Shown: piece by piece, positions 44,611 through 56,100 of the stretch | Numbering within the stretch: position 1 is the stretch's first letter | Layout of the letters: the number at the start of each line of letters is the position of its first letter | Origin: Roseovarius litoreus | GTDB lineage: Bacteria > Pseudomonadota > Alphaproteobacteria > Rhodobacterales > Rhodobacteraceae | Reading direction: 5' to 3' | DNA: 64,000 nucleotides | NCBI RefSeq assembly: GCF_900142765.1 | Contig: NZ_FRCB01000004.1 | Span: 248,001 to 312,000, forward strand | Position numbers and translations under genes: made by a program | The notes under the pieces: model-generated | Databases searched by the model: none | Seen by the model: the letters and a program-made list of their open reading frames with translations, nothing else | What the model was told of the DNA's origin: nothing

Positions 44611-45366
44611 ATGTTGAACCGGATCGAACATGGAACGCGGACCGATCAGCCGGGTTTGCTGATCGCGCACGGGCTTTATGGCTCGGCGCGGAATTGGGGG
44701 GTGATCGCGAAGCGGCTGTCGGACACCCGGAAAGTGGTGGCCGTGGACATGCGGAATCACGGCCTAAGCCCTTGGTTTGAAACGCAATCCTACCCGGACA
44801 TGGCAGGTGATCTGGCCGAGGTGCTGGCGGCTCTGGATGGGCCGTATGATGTGCTGGGGCACTCGATGGGGGGCAAGGCGGCGATGGTGCTGGCGCTCAC
44901 CCGGCCCGAGCTGGTGAACCGCTTGATCGTGGCAGATATTGCGCCTGTTGCCTATTCACACACCCAGATACAGTATATCGAGGCGATGAAATCGGTCGAT
45001 CTGAGCCGTGTCGAGAAACGATCGGACGTGGCGGAGCAATTGCAGCCGGTGGTGGATGATCCGACGCTGATCTCTTTTTTCACCCAATCCCTTGATATCA
45101 AATCAAAAAAATGGCGTCTGAACCTTGATGTCCTGGCGGGGGAAATGCCCAAGATCCTGTCTTTTCCGGATATTTCAGGGCGATATGAGGGGCCGGCGCT
45201 GTTTCTGTCGGGCGCGGACTCGGACTATGTGAAGCGCGAATACCGAAGCATTATCAAAGACTTGTTCCCCAAGGCACAATTCGCCAAGATCCCCGGCGCA
45301 GGCCATTGGCTGCACGCCGAAAAACCCCGCGAATTCGAGGCCGCGATCAGGGTCTGGCTGGGCTGA
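44611..45366 (+). CDS. Alpha/beta-fold hydrolase (YbfF-like)
   Basis: A 251-residue hydrolase. The oxyanion block HGLYGSARNW lies near the N-terminus, the nucleophile is S85 in LGHSMGGKAAM, and the catalytic histidine is in GAGHWLHAEKP near the C-terminus; the acid is probably the Asp of SGADSDYV. The MRNHGLSPW and SYPDMAGDLAEVL segments place it near YbfF-type esterases. Natural substrate unknown. A start at 44581 is possible but less likely. Confidence 0.9.
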   Translation: MLNRIEHGTRTDQPGLLIAHGLYGSARNWGVIAKRLSDTRKVVAVDMRNHGLSPWFETQSYPDMAGDLAEVLAALDGPYDVLGHSMGGKAAMVLALTRPELVNRLIVADIAPVAYSHTQIQYIEAMKSVDLSRVEKRSDVAEQLQPVVDDPTLISFFTQSLDIKSKKWRLNLDVLAGEMPKILSFPDISGRYEGPALFLSGADSDYVKREYRSIIKDLFPKAQFAKIPGAGHWLHAEKPREFEAAIRVWLG

Positions 45367-45370
45367 GGAT

Positions 45371-45396
45371 GTGTAGGGTACGTACGAAACCTACAC
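45371..45396. terminator. Hairpin after the hydrolase gene
   Basis: GTGTAGG pairs with CCTACAC around TACGTACG, 4 bp after the hydrolase stop. It lies between convergent genes and has no T-run, so it may serve as a two-way terminator. Confidence 0.4.
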
Positions 45397-45460
45397 GCGT
45401 TCAGGACGAAACACGCCCCATCTTTCGGGATTTGTGTCCCATCCGTTCACATCGCCCCGG

Positions 45461-45646
45461 TCACTGACCCGAATTGAGCCCGCGGGCCACGAGCCAGGCC
45501 ACCGGAAAGGCCAGCACGAACCCGGCCAGCACCGCGCCGCCCAGTCCCCAGACATCGTCCAGCCCCATGACGAGGGCGGCCACGAGCCCCACCCCTGCGA
45601 GGGTGGCGCCGATGAAGAGATGCAAGACAAACAAGAGCCAGACCAT
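45461..45646 (-). CDS. Small membrane protein (Rhodobacteraceae 'CTP synthetase'-labelled family)
   Basis: A 61-residue protein with two hydrophobic segments (MVWLLFVLHLFIGATLAGVGLVAALVMG and AVLAGFVLAFPVAWLVARGL). Short proteins of this kind in Rhodobacteraceae are, as I recall, often labelled CTP synthetase although they are far too small to be that enzyme. It is best treated as an uncharacterised membrane protein. Confidence 0.7.
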   Translation of the reverse strand: MVWLLFVLHLFIGATLAGVGLVAALVMGLDDVWGLGGAVLAGFVLAFPVAWLVARGLNSGQ

Positions 45647-45808
45647 GGCGCGAGACTAGAGCGGTCCGGTCGGCGCCTCATTGATCTGCGTCAGATGCCG
45701 GCGGATGGGCTGCGACAATTTCCCCCGCCTCGGTAAAGCGGGTGCAGGCCGCGCCGTTGGTCTGGTTGGGAGCGCGCGAAACGACCCCAAAAAAGGCCAT
45801 GACATACC

Positions 45809-46015
45809 ATGCCACTACCATCACCGAACGCGCTGAAGGCGCTTATCCAATCGGACCGCAACCTTGACGGCGCCAAACTGGCCACCCGGATTATTCTGGG
45901 CCGCCTGCGTATCGAGGTGCGGAACAACCCCGCCCTTATCGATGCCAAGGTCGCTGAACTTATCGAGTTCACCCGCGCCAATGCCTTTGCCGCCGATGAC
46001 CTTGCCAATATCTGA
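45809..46015 (+). CDS. 68-aa protein paired with the 46032 gene
   Basis: A small soluble protein (MPLPSPNALKALIQSDRN to TRANAFAADDLANI), helical and without cysteines. It ends 16 bp before the next gene and is probably cotranscribed with it. No family recognised. Confidence 0.65.
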   Translation: MPLPSPNALKALIQSDRNLDGAKLATRIILGRLRIEVRNNPALIDAKVAELIEFTRANAFAADDLANI

Positions 46016-46031
46016 AGAGACGGACTTACCC

Positions 46032-47018
46032 ATGAAAAACGAACTTCTTTCTGTCGAAGACGCCGCGGCCCGGATCGTGTCGGGCGCTGTCATGACCATT
46101 GCCGGCGATCAGGCGCTTCTGGCGCAATTGCCCAAGGGCCAGTGGATCGGCGGCACCTCGGTCTATTTCGTTACCGAGACAGGCGGGGCGGTGATCCGTG
46201 ACCGGCTGTATTGCACCACACTGCCCGAGGCGACGAAGGCCGATATTCGCGTGCTGGAGGCCAGCGACCTGCCCCGGATCGCCGAAGGCTATGCGCCGGG
46301 CGGGATGTCGTTCATCCTCATCCCCGCCTTCAGCGCGGCGCATTCGGTCTTTGCTGTGGATGGCCCCAACTATGCCGGATTTTTCAATCAACCGCTGGTC
46401 GGCTGGATTTCGGGCGTGCATCTGGACGATATCGGGCGCGTCGCGCCCAAGGTGTTTGACGGAACCACCGGGGCTGCGCATGACAACGCGGCCGTGCTGA
46501 TGCATCTGACGCTGGAGGCGGGGCTGATCCCGCAGGTCGATATCGTCAATATCTTCGAGCGGAACGATGCAGATGCCCCGTGTTTCCGGTTCACGCAAAG
46601 CGGCTTCGAGGCGCAGACCGCGCTGATCGACGGGGTGGAAACGCCGCTGGCCGCCTATCTGCAGGAGCATGGCATCGATACGCGCCTGCCTCTGATCGCG
46701 AATTATGGCGGCGCGCTGATCAATGTCTCGGTGCAGAGCGTCGATGCGCAGAGCGGCAAGGTGGCCTTTTACGCGCCGGTCATGCAGAACGTCGATTACC
46801 GCTTTGCCAAGCCTCTGGCGGATTATGCCCAGGCTTTTGCAAAGCAGTTGGGGGCGGGCGGCGATACGCAGTATTCGTGCAATTGCATCCTCAACTATCT
46901 TTATGGCGATCTCGAAGGCAAATCCACGGGCGGTTTCACCGGCCCGGTCACCTTTGGCGAGATTGCTTACATGCTTCTGAACCAGACGCTTGTGCGGCTG
47001 GAGCTGCAGCCGGCGTGA
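46032..47018 (+). CDS. Uncharacterised 328-aa protein, DUF6976-like
   Basis: A cytoplasmic-looking protein beginning MKNELLSVEDAAARIVSG with recognisable conserved blocks WIGGTSVYFVTETGG, APGGMSFILIPAFSAAHS and GDTQYSCNCILNYLYGDLEGK. The last contains two closely spaced cysteines that could bind a metal. I recall the family as DUF6976, unverified. Its biochemical role is unknown. It is preceded by a 68-aa gene 16 bp away. A longer reading from 45864 overlaps that gene in another frame and is rejected. Confidence 0.75.
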   Translation: MKNELLSVEDAAARIVSGAVMTIAGDQALLAQLPKGQWIGGTSVYFVTETGGAVIRDRLYCTTLPEATKADIRVLEASDLPRIAEGYAPGGMSFILIPAFSAAHSVFAVDGPNYAGFFNQPLVGWISGVHLDDIGRVAPKVFDGTTGAAHDNAAVLMHLTLEAGLIPQVDIVNIFERNDADAPCFRFTQSGFEAQTALIDGVETPLAAYLQEHGIDTRLPLIANYGGALINVSVQSVDAQSGKVAFYAPVMQNVDYRFAKPLADYAQAFAKQLGAGGDTQYSCNCILNYLYGDLEGKSTGGFTGPVTFGEIAYMLLNQTLVRLELQPA

Positions 47019-47069
47019 CGCCGGCCTGATTGCGGCGTCAGCAGAACGACCCGCAAGGAGTAGCGCAGT

Positions 47070-47100
47070 GAGGCGGCCCGGCTCAGGGTTGGGCCGCCTC
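47070..47100. terminator. GC hairpin spanning the adhesin stop codon
   Basis: A 10-bp stem (GAGGCGGCCC with its complement, 11-nt loop) covers the last codons and stop of the adhesin gene and lies 51 bp after the convergent gene's stop. No T-run. It could be a shared two-way terminator. Confidence 0.45.
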
Positions 47101-50100
47101 GGCGTCGTTGTCGGACAGGATGAAGCTTGTCAGGCGCGGTGTGCTGTCCCGGTCGGACGGGCGCAGCGCCGTGAGGCTTGTCAGGCGCTGCGGCCAGCCG
47201 AGGATCCCGGTTTCCACGCCCACGCCGAAGGCAAAGCCCTGCCCACCGTTCAGGTCGACGCCACCGAGACGGCGGTTCAGCACGATAACCGTGCCGCCCG
47301 ATCCGTCGATCGGAAATCCGTCGGCGATGGTATCGAGGCTGATGCCATTGCGGATGTCGAAGGTCATGATCCCGCGATTGAAGGCCAGAACCTGCGTATC
47401 CGCGACGGTCGACAGCGACTGGTAGGACGTTTCGGCCAGCAGGTCGAAGGTGCCCTGACGGAACCAGACCTTGTTGCCGATGCGGATGTCCCGACCGATC
47501 AGAACCGGACCCGCGTGGCTGACATCGCCGGAGCGGATGTAGCCGGTCGTCAGGGTCAGGGTGCCGGTCGAGCCAAAGATGCGGCTGCGATCGGTCAGAA
47601 GCGGGCGCGGATTGTCGAAATACCGGCCTTCCGGGATGAACGGGCGCACGCCCGCGCCGACCGAGGCGATGAGCGCCCGCTCGGCAAGGCCACCGGCCGC
47701 ATCGGTGATGGTCAGGGCGAGCCCGTCCGTGGGGGTGGCATCGTGCAGCATGACATCCACATCGTCACCAACGAGATCCAGGGTGGATTGCGCGCCGACC
47801 AGCCCCGCCCAGATGACACTGCCGAGGTTGCGCGTCAGAAGGTCGAGATTGCGGGGCGAGCGCGCCTCGCGCAGACCATAGACATCGGGGTTGACCAGTT
47901 GGAGGGCGACCTCGTCGGCCAGATCGATGCGCGACTCGCCGATCATGGTGATGGTCAGGCTGTCGCCCGCGACAAGGCGCAGATCCCCATTGGCGCCGAG
48001 GATGCCCAGTGTCATGTTGCCCGGTGCCGAGAGATCGAGGCTGCCCTGGTCGGACAGGGCGAAGCCTGCGCGCAGATTGCCCGTGGTTTCGGCATAGGTC
48101 ACGTCACCGCTGCCGAAAAGATAGAGGGTGGAGGCATCGGATATATCCGAGCTGAAGGCGCCGCCGGCGGTGCCGCCGATCCGCCCGTCGAGGGCGAAAA
48201 GCCGGATGTCGGACCCGGAGATCACCGCGCCATCGGACACGAGATCCCCGAGCGAGGTGGTCAGGACGACAGGCTGGCTGGCCAGCGCGCTGACCGTGCC
48301 CACCTGCATCAGGCCGTTGCCGAAGATGTCGATCAGGCCGTCCCGCGCGATGACGCTTTGCAGGTCGATGCCGTCCTGTTCGTTCAGATGCACCGGCCCG
48401 GTCGTCACCTCGAGATCCAGTTGATCGAGGGCCACCCCGAGGCCATCGGGACCGAGCGGGACCAGCGCACCCAAGCGCAGCACCGACAGAGCGCCGTCGG
48501 CATTGGCCAGCAGCTGCGGACCGGGCTGGCCGGGTGCGATGGACAGGCTGCCGCCCACGGTCAGGTTGAGGGCATCCGGCGTCGCGTTCAGGGTCTCGAT
48601 CCGCGCAAGGCGCAGGTTGCCGCCCACATCCATGAGGATCGTCCCGGTGCCCGATTGCATCGCGGATCCGGCGGTCTGTTCCATGTCGTTGGTCACCGTC
48701 ACCTCGAGCGTGCCGTCAAGGCTGTCCACGAGGCTGTTGGCAGCCTGGGTGAGACGGCCTGCCGTCACCGCGACCGGGCCACCGCTGAGGACGCGCGCGC
48801 CTTCGGCCATCGCCAAAAGCGTGCCGGCTGTCAGGGTGATCGGCCCGCCATCGGAGTCGACCAGAACGTTTGACCCGAACGAGAGGCCGTTGGTTGTCAC
48901 AAGCTCGATATCGCCCGAGCGCGACAGGACATTGGCCAGAGCCTCGAACTCATCGGAGCGCAGAAGAATGGTGCCGCCTTCGGTCGTCATGCCGGGGCCA
49001 GCCAGCAGCGTCAGGGTGTTGTGTGGTGCGAAGACGTCGATCTGGCCCTCGCCGCCGGCGGAGATGGTTTCGATATCGGTGTCGCGATCGCGCAGACCAA
49101 GGACGATATCGCCGTCGAGGGACTGGGCGCGCAGGGTGCCTGCGGTCAGATCCATCCGGCTGTCGGTGCCGATCCCGCCGGGTGTGCCGTTGGCCGAAAG
49201 CTCGACACGCTCGGCCGCGATACGGCCGTTCAGGATCGCCGCCGCGGTGAGTATGGCCTCGGCCGGTGTCGTGATGGTGCCGATGGTCATGGCGCCGCCT
49301 GCGGTCACCATCACGTCGGAGCCTGCCACGGTCTGCAGGATCCGTGTGATGGCCAGATCGTCACGTTCCAGCACGACGATCGGTGCAGGCGCGGTTCCGG
49401 TGCCGGTCATATCGAAACTGGTCAGCGCGGTCAGCAACGGGTTTTCCATGGTGCCGACTTCGCCGCCCGCGGTCAGGGACAGCGTGCCGCCCGTTATGTC
49501 GGTTCCGGTGCTGGCCGAGAGGTCGATCCCCTCGGGCGCGACCAGCGACAGCGTGGATGTCGGCCCGAAGATGATCGTGTCCGAGCCGGTCAGGGCAAAG
49601 CCGCCCCTGCCGAGGATCAGCCCACCGCCAGCGAGGCGCGCATTTTCAAGCCGCGCATCGCCTTCGGCAATCAGGTAGACATCCCCCACGGTCGTGGTCA
49701 GGTCAAGCTCTCCGGCAGGGTCGGTAAGCTCGACCACCAGGGGAGCGAGGGGTAGGCCGATCTCGGTGCCTTCAAGCGTGATGTCGGCAGCGCGCACACG
49801 CACCGCGCCGGTGGCGACGGTGTCGGTGATCGCCCCCCCGGCCAGAAGGACGAGCGGACCACCTGAGAAGAGTTCCGCCAGAGGCGCATCGCCGAGCGTG
49901 GTCAGGAAGACCCCCGTGCCGCCGCGCGCGATCAGGCTGCCGTCAGTCAGGATATCGAGGCTCAGAAGCTCGTCCAGGGTCCCGATGGAGGCGAAATTGC
50001 CCGATTCCAGCAGGATGTTGCGCCCCGTTATGGCGGCGCGGTCGACCGGGCTTGCGTCGAAGATCGTACCGTCCACCTTGATTTCCACATCGCCGGTCGT

Positions 50101-53100
50101 GTCGACCTGCGCGACCGAAACCGGAACCTCGGAGCCGAGGAAAACATCGCCGGTGGTGGGGCTGACGGTCAGAGTGCCCAGTGGCCGGCCCGATGCGTCC
50201 CGCGATGTGGGGGCGATGTTCAGGTCATCGCGGCGGGCAACGGTGATCCGCGTGCCCTCGATGGTGATGTCGTTGCGCTCGGCCCCGGCAAGGACACGCA
50301 GATCCTCGGCCCGGTCGCTGCCCACGACATAGGGCTCAAGCAAGGAGCCGATGCCGTTTGCATTGAGCGTGATGTCACCAGCTGCGAGGATGTTCGGGTC
50401 TTCGACGCGGATATTGGTATCCCCGGTGCCACGGATCAGACCCGCGCGCAGCCACGAGTCGAGCTCTTCGCGTGTCCAGGACACACCTTCCAGAACCGCG
50501 ACACGCTCTTCGGCGGTTACGGCATGGCTGTAGGCCGGGTCAAAGGCCGCGTCCGCATTCCACAGATCGTAAAGGGCCTGCCGCTCGGCGACATAGGCCG
50601 CGATCCGGGCATCCGACCAGCCATCGGCGCGCAGAGCGGTTTCGGTCGCGGTATCCAGCGTGAAGGTCAGAGGCGCGCCGCCCGCATCGGTGCGGTCCTG
50701 CCAATAGGCACGGTAGCTGCGTTCGCGTTCTGCCTTGAGTGCGGCCACCTGTGCGTCGGAGCGCGCCGCGACGGCGGGATCCCCGAAGAGGCCGAGGTCG
50801 TTCGACCACAGGTCGAGCAGCTCTGCTTCGGTCCGCAGGTCGCGGCGTTCGATGGTGTTGGCATCGAGCACACGGCCGGACGGCACCGTCAGCGTGACCG
50901 ATCCGAAGGACGAGGTGACCTCGCGCAGGTTCAGATCGCCCGCTTCGTCAATCAGATCGACATTCCCACGGGAACGGACGGTCAGGCCACGGCCCTCTTC
51001 GCGCAGCACCAGAGGTGCAGAGGCGGTGCCGATCGTGCCATTCGTCGAGATCAGTTCGATCGCCGAGCCTTCGACATGCGGGCCAGCGCCCGAGCCGAGG
51101 ATCGCGCCATCGGCGGTCAGCCGGATCGCCCCGGTCACTGCGCGGGTAGGATCGCTGTCACGCGCCGTTGTACGGGCCGAGAGCACGTTCATGTCGCCCG
51201 AAAGCTCGCGCAGGTCGATCCCGGTGAGGGCCGTCGCGGTCAGGGTGGAGCCGGGGGTCTGATCGACCCGGAATTCGGAGCCCATGCCGCCGATCCGTCC
51301 GCCGAGACCCGCGAAGGTGGCACTGCCCACATCGACGACAATCGAGGGATCGGTGGTCACAAGCGAGCCGCCGGTCGACTGAATCGTGGTCGTGCCCAAC
51401 TGGTTGCGCACCGCACCCGCCAATTGCACGTCGCCCACGCTGAGCACGGTCAGCCCGCCGGCATCCGTGCCGTCGAAGCTGATGGCGATGGGATTGTCGG
51501 CCTTCAGACGATGTTGATAGAGATGTGTCGTCGTCACCTGCTCAATCGTGGTTTCCTTCACCTCGCCTATGAGGCGCGTGCCTTCGACCTGCGTGCTCAG
51601 CACGTCGAGGCGCAACTGCGTCCGCTCGGCTGTCAGGCGATAGGGATCGGTCAGATCGGTCGTCGCCGTCGCGATGTAGGAGCCGCTGTTGCCGGTGAGG
51701 ACCGCTGGGTCCAGTTCTTTCCTTTCGGTTTCGATCACTTCGCTCTCGACCTCGTCGCCGCTGGCATTGATGGCGATGATGTAGAAGGCGGTTGTCGTGT
51801 TCTCGAAGGTGCGCACGACCGTTTCGGCGCGGTTGATGACCAGTTCCTGCCGCTCTTTCGTGGCATAGCTGGCGCTGCGCCCGTCACCCGCGGTGATCGT
51901 CGAGACGAGGTTGGTGGGATTGATCCGCGTCGCATCGGTGATGCCGTCGGCGTCGAAATCCAGGTCGATGATATCGAAGGTCTGGTTGTCGAGAACCCGC
52001 AGTTCCGATCCGATCCGGCGGTATTCGGTGATGAAGAAGTCCCCGCCGACGGTGCGGCTGGTGTCGGTGATCCGCACGAGGCCCTCGACGCCCTCGGGCG
52101 TGTTCGCGCCGGTATCCATCCGGCCCAGCCGGACCGGGCGGGTCGAGTCGTTCACCACGTTGATGGAGCCGAACCCATCGAGGGAGCGGATCTCGCCGCC
52201 GCCGGTCGAAAAGACCTTGCCGACGATCTCGACCACGCCGCCCTGCACGACCATCGGATTGACGACGATGGCCCCGGTGGCGTTTCCGTTATCGTCGAGC
52301 GCGGTGGGATCGAAGCGCACGAAGACATCGCTTGTGATGTTCGGGTTGCGCACGATGTTGGTGCCGGTGGGGGTGACGATGAAGGGCTCGGAGGGATCAT
52401 AGAGCATTTCGAGCTTGGTGGTGCCGGCCAGCGTGTCGAGGAAGGCGTCGATGCCGGCGTCGATTTGCACATTGAAGCTGCCGCGCCCGGCCTGGATCAA
52501 GCCGTTCACGTTCAGCTGGTCCGCCGAGATATAGACGTTGCGCCCGGCCTGAATGCGGCCCCGGCGCGGTGCAAGTTCGAACCTTGGGAGCCTGCTGGCA
52601 AGGCTGGCGGAGATCACGCCGGTATCCGCAAGCTCGGTGCGGACGGTATCCTCGACCTTGTCGAAGAAGCCGTCATAGATCGCTTCCGGGTCGCCGTCGA
52701 CATGACGGATGCCCAGGGTGAAGCCCTGCAGGAAGTCGCGCCCGGCGCGCAGATCGATGGTGCGCGCCGTGATGTCGTCGCGCACGTCCAGATCGCCTTC
52801 GTTCGAGTTGAAGAACGCGAGGCCCGCGACATTGCTGATCGCGCCGCCGACGATGATCGAGCCTTCTCCGAAGGTGACGACCTCGATCTTGGGTTCGCCG
52901 CTGCTGGCACCGGAAATCATGGTGTAGCTGTCGGGACCGGGGCGGGTCGGATCGGACAATGCGGTGATCTCGGCCGGGGTGGTCACGGTCACATCGTTGA
53001 AGAAGATACGGCCGCCATCGCCGATCGCGATCTCCATGCCCTTGGTGTTGATGAAGCGCGCCCGGTCGCCGTCGCGCACATAGGAATGCACGATGATCTC

Positions 53101-56100
53101 GGCATTGACCGGCGCATCCAGCGTTCCGGTCGCGGTTCCGTGGACGTAATCCGCGCGCAGAACGATATCGCCCTGGGCTGCGACGATATCCTCGAGATCG
53201 AGGAAATCCGCGGTGCCCGAGATGTCGCGCAGCGTCAGGGTCGCAACCTCGGCCTCCCAGGCGGCGACCGCTTCGGCATCCTGGTTCAGGATCGGGTCCG
53301 CCAGCAGGCTGTTCAGCAGGTTGATCCGTTCCCGCACCTCGTTGGCGATAGAAACGTTCTCGCGGATCGAGAAGGTGATCCCGTCGACCATGTCGTTGGT
53401 ATAAGGCCCGATGCGGGCGTTCTGGATGGCGCCATCCTCGTTGATCACGAGGATCTGCTTGTTGCGGGAGCCGGCGCGCACATAGCCGTTCACCAGGATG
53501 CCGTCGTTCGACGTGTCACTGGATGTGCCGGATTCGATATCGAGGCTGACGGGTTCGCCGCCGAAGGCCTCGCTGATGGCGGTGCCCAGTTCGGCCAGAA
53601 CCTCGCGGTAGAGATCCTTGCCGCGGCCATAGCCCACGACCTCGCGCTGGCCCGCCTCGGAGAACAGATAGACGTCGCGCACCGCGACGACCCTGGCGCC
53701 CTCTTGCACGTCGATGATCGATGTGGTGTTGGCCACCGCATCAGCCGCCGGGTCCGACGGGATCGGGATGGCGGTCTTGTTGAAGAGCCGCGTCTCGGCG
53801 CGCAGGTCAACGGTTTGTGTCCCGTTCGCGCCATAGCCCGCACCGATGCGGATATCGCCAAGGCTCTGCACGTTGGCGCCATCCTGAAGCACAACCCGGT
53901 TGTCGGAATTCAGCGTCACAGCGCTGGTCCCGGTCGCAGCACCGGCGAGACCGTAGGAATTGGCGTTCACCTCGGCGGTGAGGGCGGCGTCACCACCGGC
54001 CCGCAGGGTTATGTCATCGAGTGCAAGAAGATCGGCGCTGCCGATGGTCAGGGTCGCATCGCTGGCGATCACCTCGATGCGCGAGACGCCACGCGGCGTG
54101 GCGATGGCGCCGCCTGCATCAAGATTGAGGCTGTCGACAACCGACAGCACATTGCGCGCCGCCAAAGCGAAAATCTCGGCGCTGCCGCGGGTTCCGCTCT
54201 GAATGATGGATGCGCCGTCATCCACGGTGAGATCCGTGCGGACTGCCAGTTCGAGGTCGCTGGCCATGGCCGCCGCGTCGAACACGCCGCCGGAACCCGA
54301 CTGCATGTTGAACCCGTCTTCGGGCCGGTTGACCGCGTTGGTGGCCGTGATCTCGATCGCGTCTGCCGTGATCGCGACGCCTGCGCCCAGAGTGGCCGCG
54401 ACGGTGCTGTCGACGTTCCCGCGCGCGATGGCACCCGAATTGCCCAAGGCTGCCGCACTCGTGGTATCCACAAGGCTGGCCAGCGTCTGCACCTGTCCGG
54501 TGCTCAGGGCCACGGTTTCAAGCCCGTCGAAGAGAACCGCCGCGCTTTCGCCAAAGCTTGCGCGGGTCCGCGTTGCCGCTGTCGTGATGGCCTCGGAGGC
54601 CGAACCGGCGGCGACCCCGCCAGACCCCGACACCGCCTTGACCGTGGTCGAGGTGTCGTTCGTCGTGTCGATCACGACCCCCTTACCGGTGAAGGTGGCA
54701 TCATCGACCACAAGATCGACACGGGCGAGGCGGTCGTCTGCGGCCAGCGCCACATCCTGATTTTGTCCGGCTTGCGCAATAGTCCGGCCCAAGGCCAGAA
54801 CACCGCCCGCAGCGCCGGTGGCATCTGCGCGCGCAAGGACATCCGACGCACCTGTGACGATGGTCGTTTCGTTCGATGCCTCGAAATTACCCGCAATCCG
54901 GGCGGCAATGGCGTGGTTCGTCCAGGCCGAGGACACCGCGCCGTTCCCGGCGAGGAACCCGCCCGAAGCGGAGGTCGAGAACGCCGCGGACGTGTCGAAC
55001 GCATGCCCGCGCAGCCCGGTGACCAGGATGATGTCCTGTGCCCGGATGCTGGCATCGATCTGGCTGTCGAGTGTCACGCGCATGTCGGATGTCGCCACAC
55101 TTGCGCCGATGGCAAGGCCGCCCGCCGCGATGCCGTTCGCCCGCGCCTCGGCGGACACGGCGCTTTCGTTGGCGATGCGCACCGTGCCGGCCTCGATCGT
55201 GGCCCCATCGGCAGTGAGGGTGCCTGTCGCCTCGGCGGTCGCGGTCACGACGACCGAATTCAGGCCGCCGCCGATCCCACCGGAACTGCCGTCGCCCGCA
55301 GCGGTCACGCGGCTGGTATCGTCGGCCTCGACCGTCACATCCTCGGCGTTGATGCGGGTATCGGCGATGTCGATATTCGTGCCGCCCGAAAGGCTGGCCG
55401 AAGAGACGACAAGCCCGGCACCGCCTGCAAGCGACAGGCTTGCATTGGTGACATCGACCGAAACCGTGCCGCCCCGGGTGGCCAACAGGCTGACGTCGTT
55501 CGCCCGTCCGCCGGCATAGCCGCCGATCCCGGCGCCCGGGCCGAAGGTCAGCCCCGACGTGCCGTTCACGGTGGTGGTCACGACGCCGACGCCCACCGCG
55601 TATCCCGCCGAGGCAGTCAGGGTATAGCCGGTCGCGGTCAGCAGGTTCTCGGCGTCGATCCCGCTGTTGTTCGCCAAGACGGTGACATCACCATCCGCGC
55701 GAAGGCGGGCATTGGCGCCAAGGTCGACACCCACCGATGTGGACAGGTTCGAGACACCGACGCCGCTGGTGCTGCCGCCGAAGATCGCGGCGGACAGGCC
55801 GCCGGTCGTCTGGATGACGGATGTGCCCGCATCGGCGCGCAGGCTCAAGTTGCCCCGGGTTTCCAGCAGCACGTCATTGCCAAGCAGGATCGACACGGAA
55901 TCGCTGCTTGCCGGCCCATTCAGAGAGATGGACTGGCGTTCCGCCGCCAGCGAAGCGCGGCTGTCGTCCGCCCCGGCAAAGACCATCAGGCCGCCGGCGG
56001 TGTTCTGGCGCTCCTCTTCGGTGAGGCCCGGCTCTTCGGCGCGGAGGTCGGAGGCGAATTCGTCCTGCGCTCCGTTCAGGAGGATATCGCGGTTGCCCGC

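Noticed and set aside
44521..44760. Longer N-terminus for the 44146-44520 gene
   Set aside because: It would overlap the first 150 bp of the divergent hydrolase gene and lacks a ribosome-binding site; the GTG at 44520 has one.
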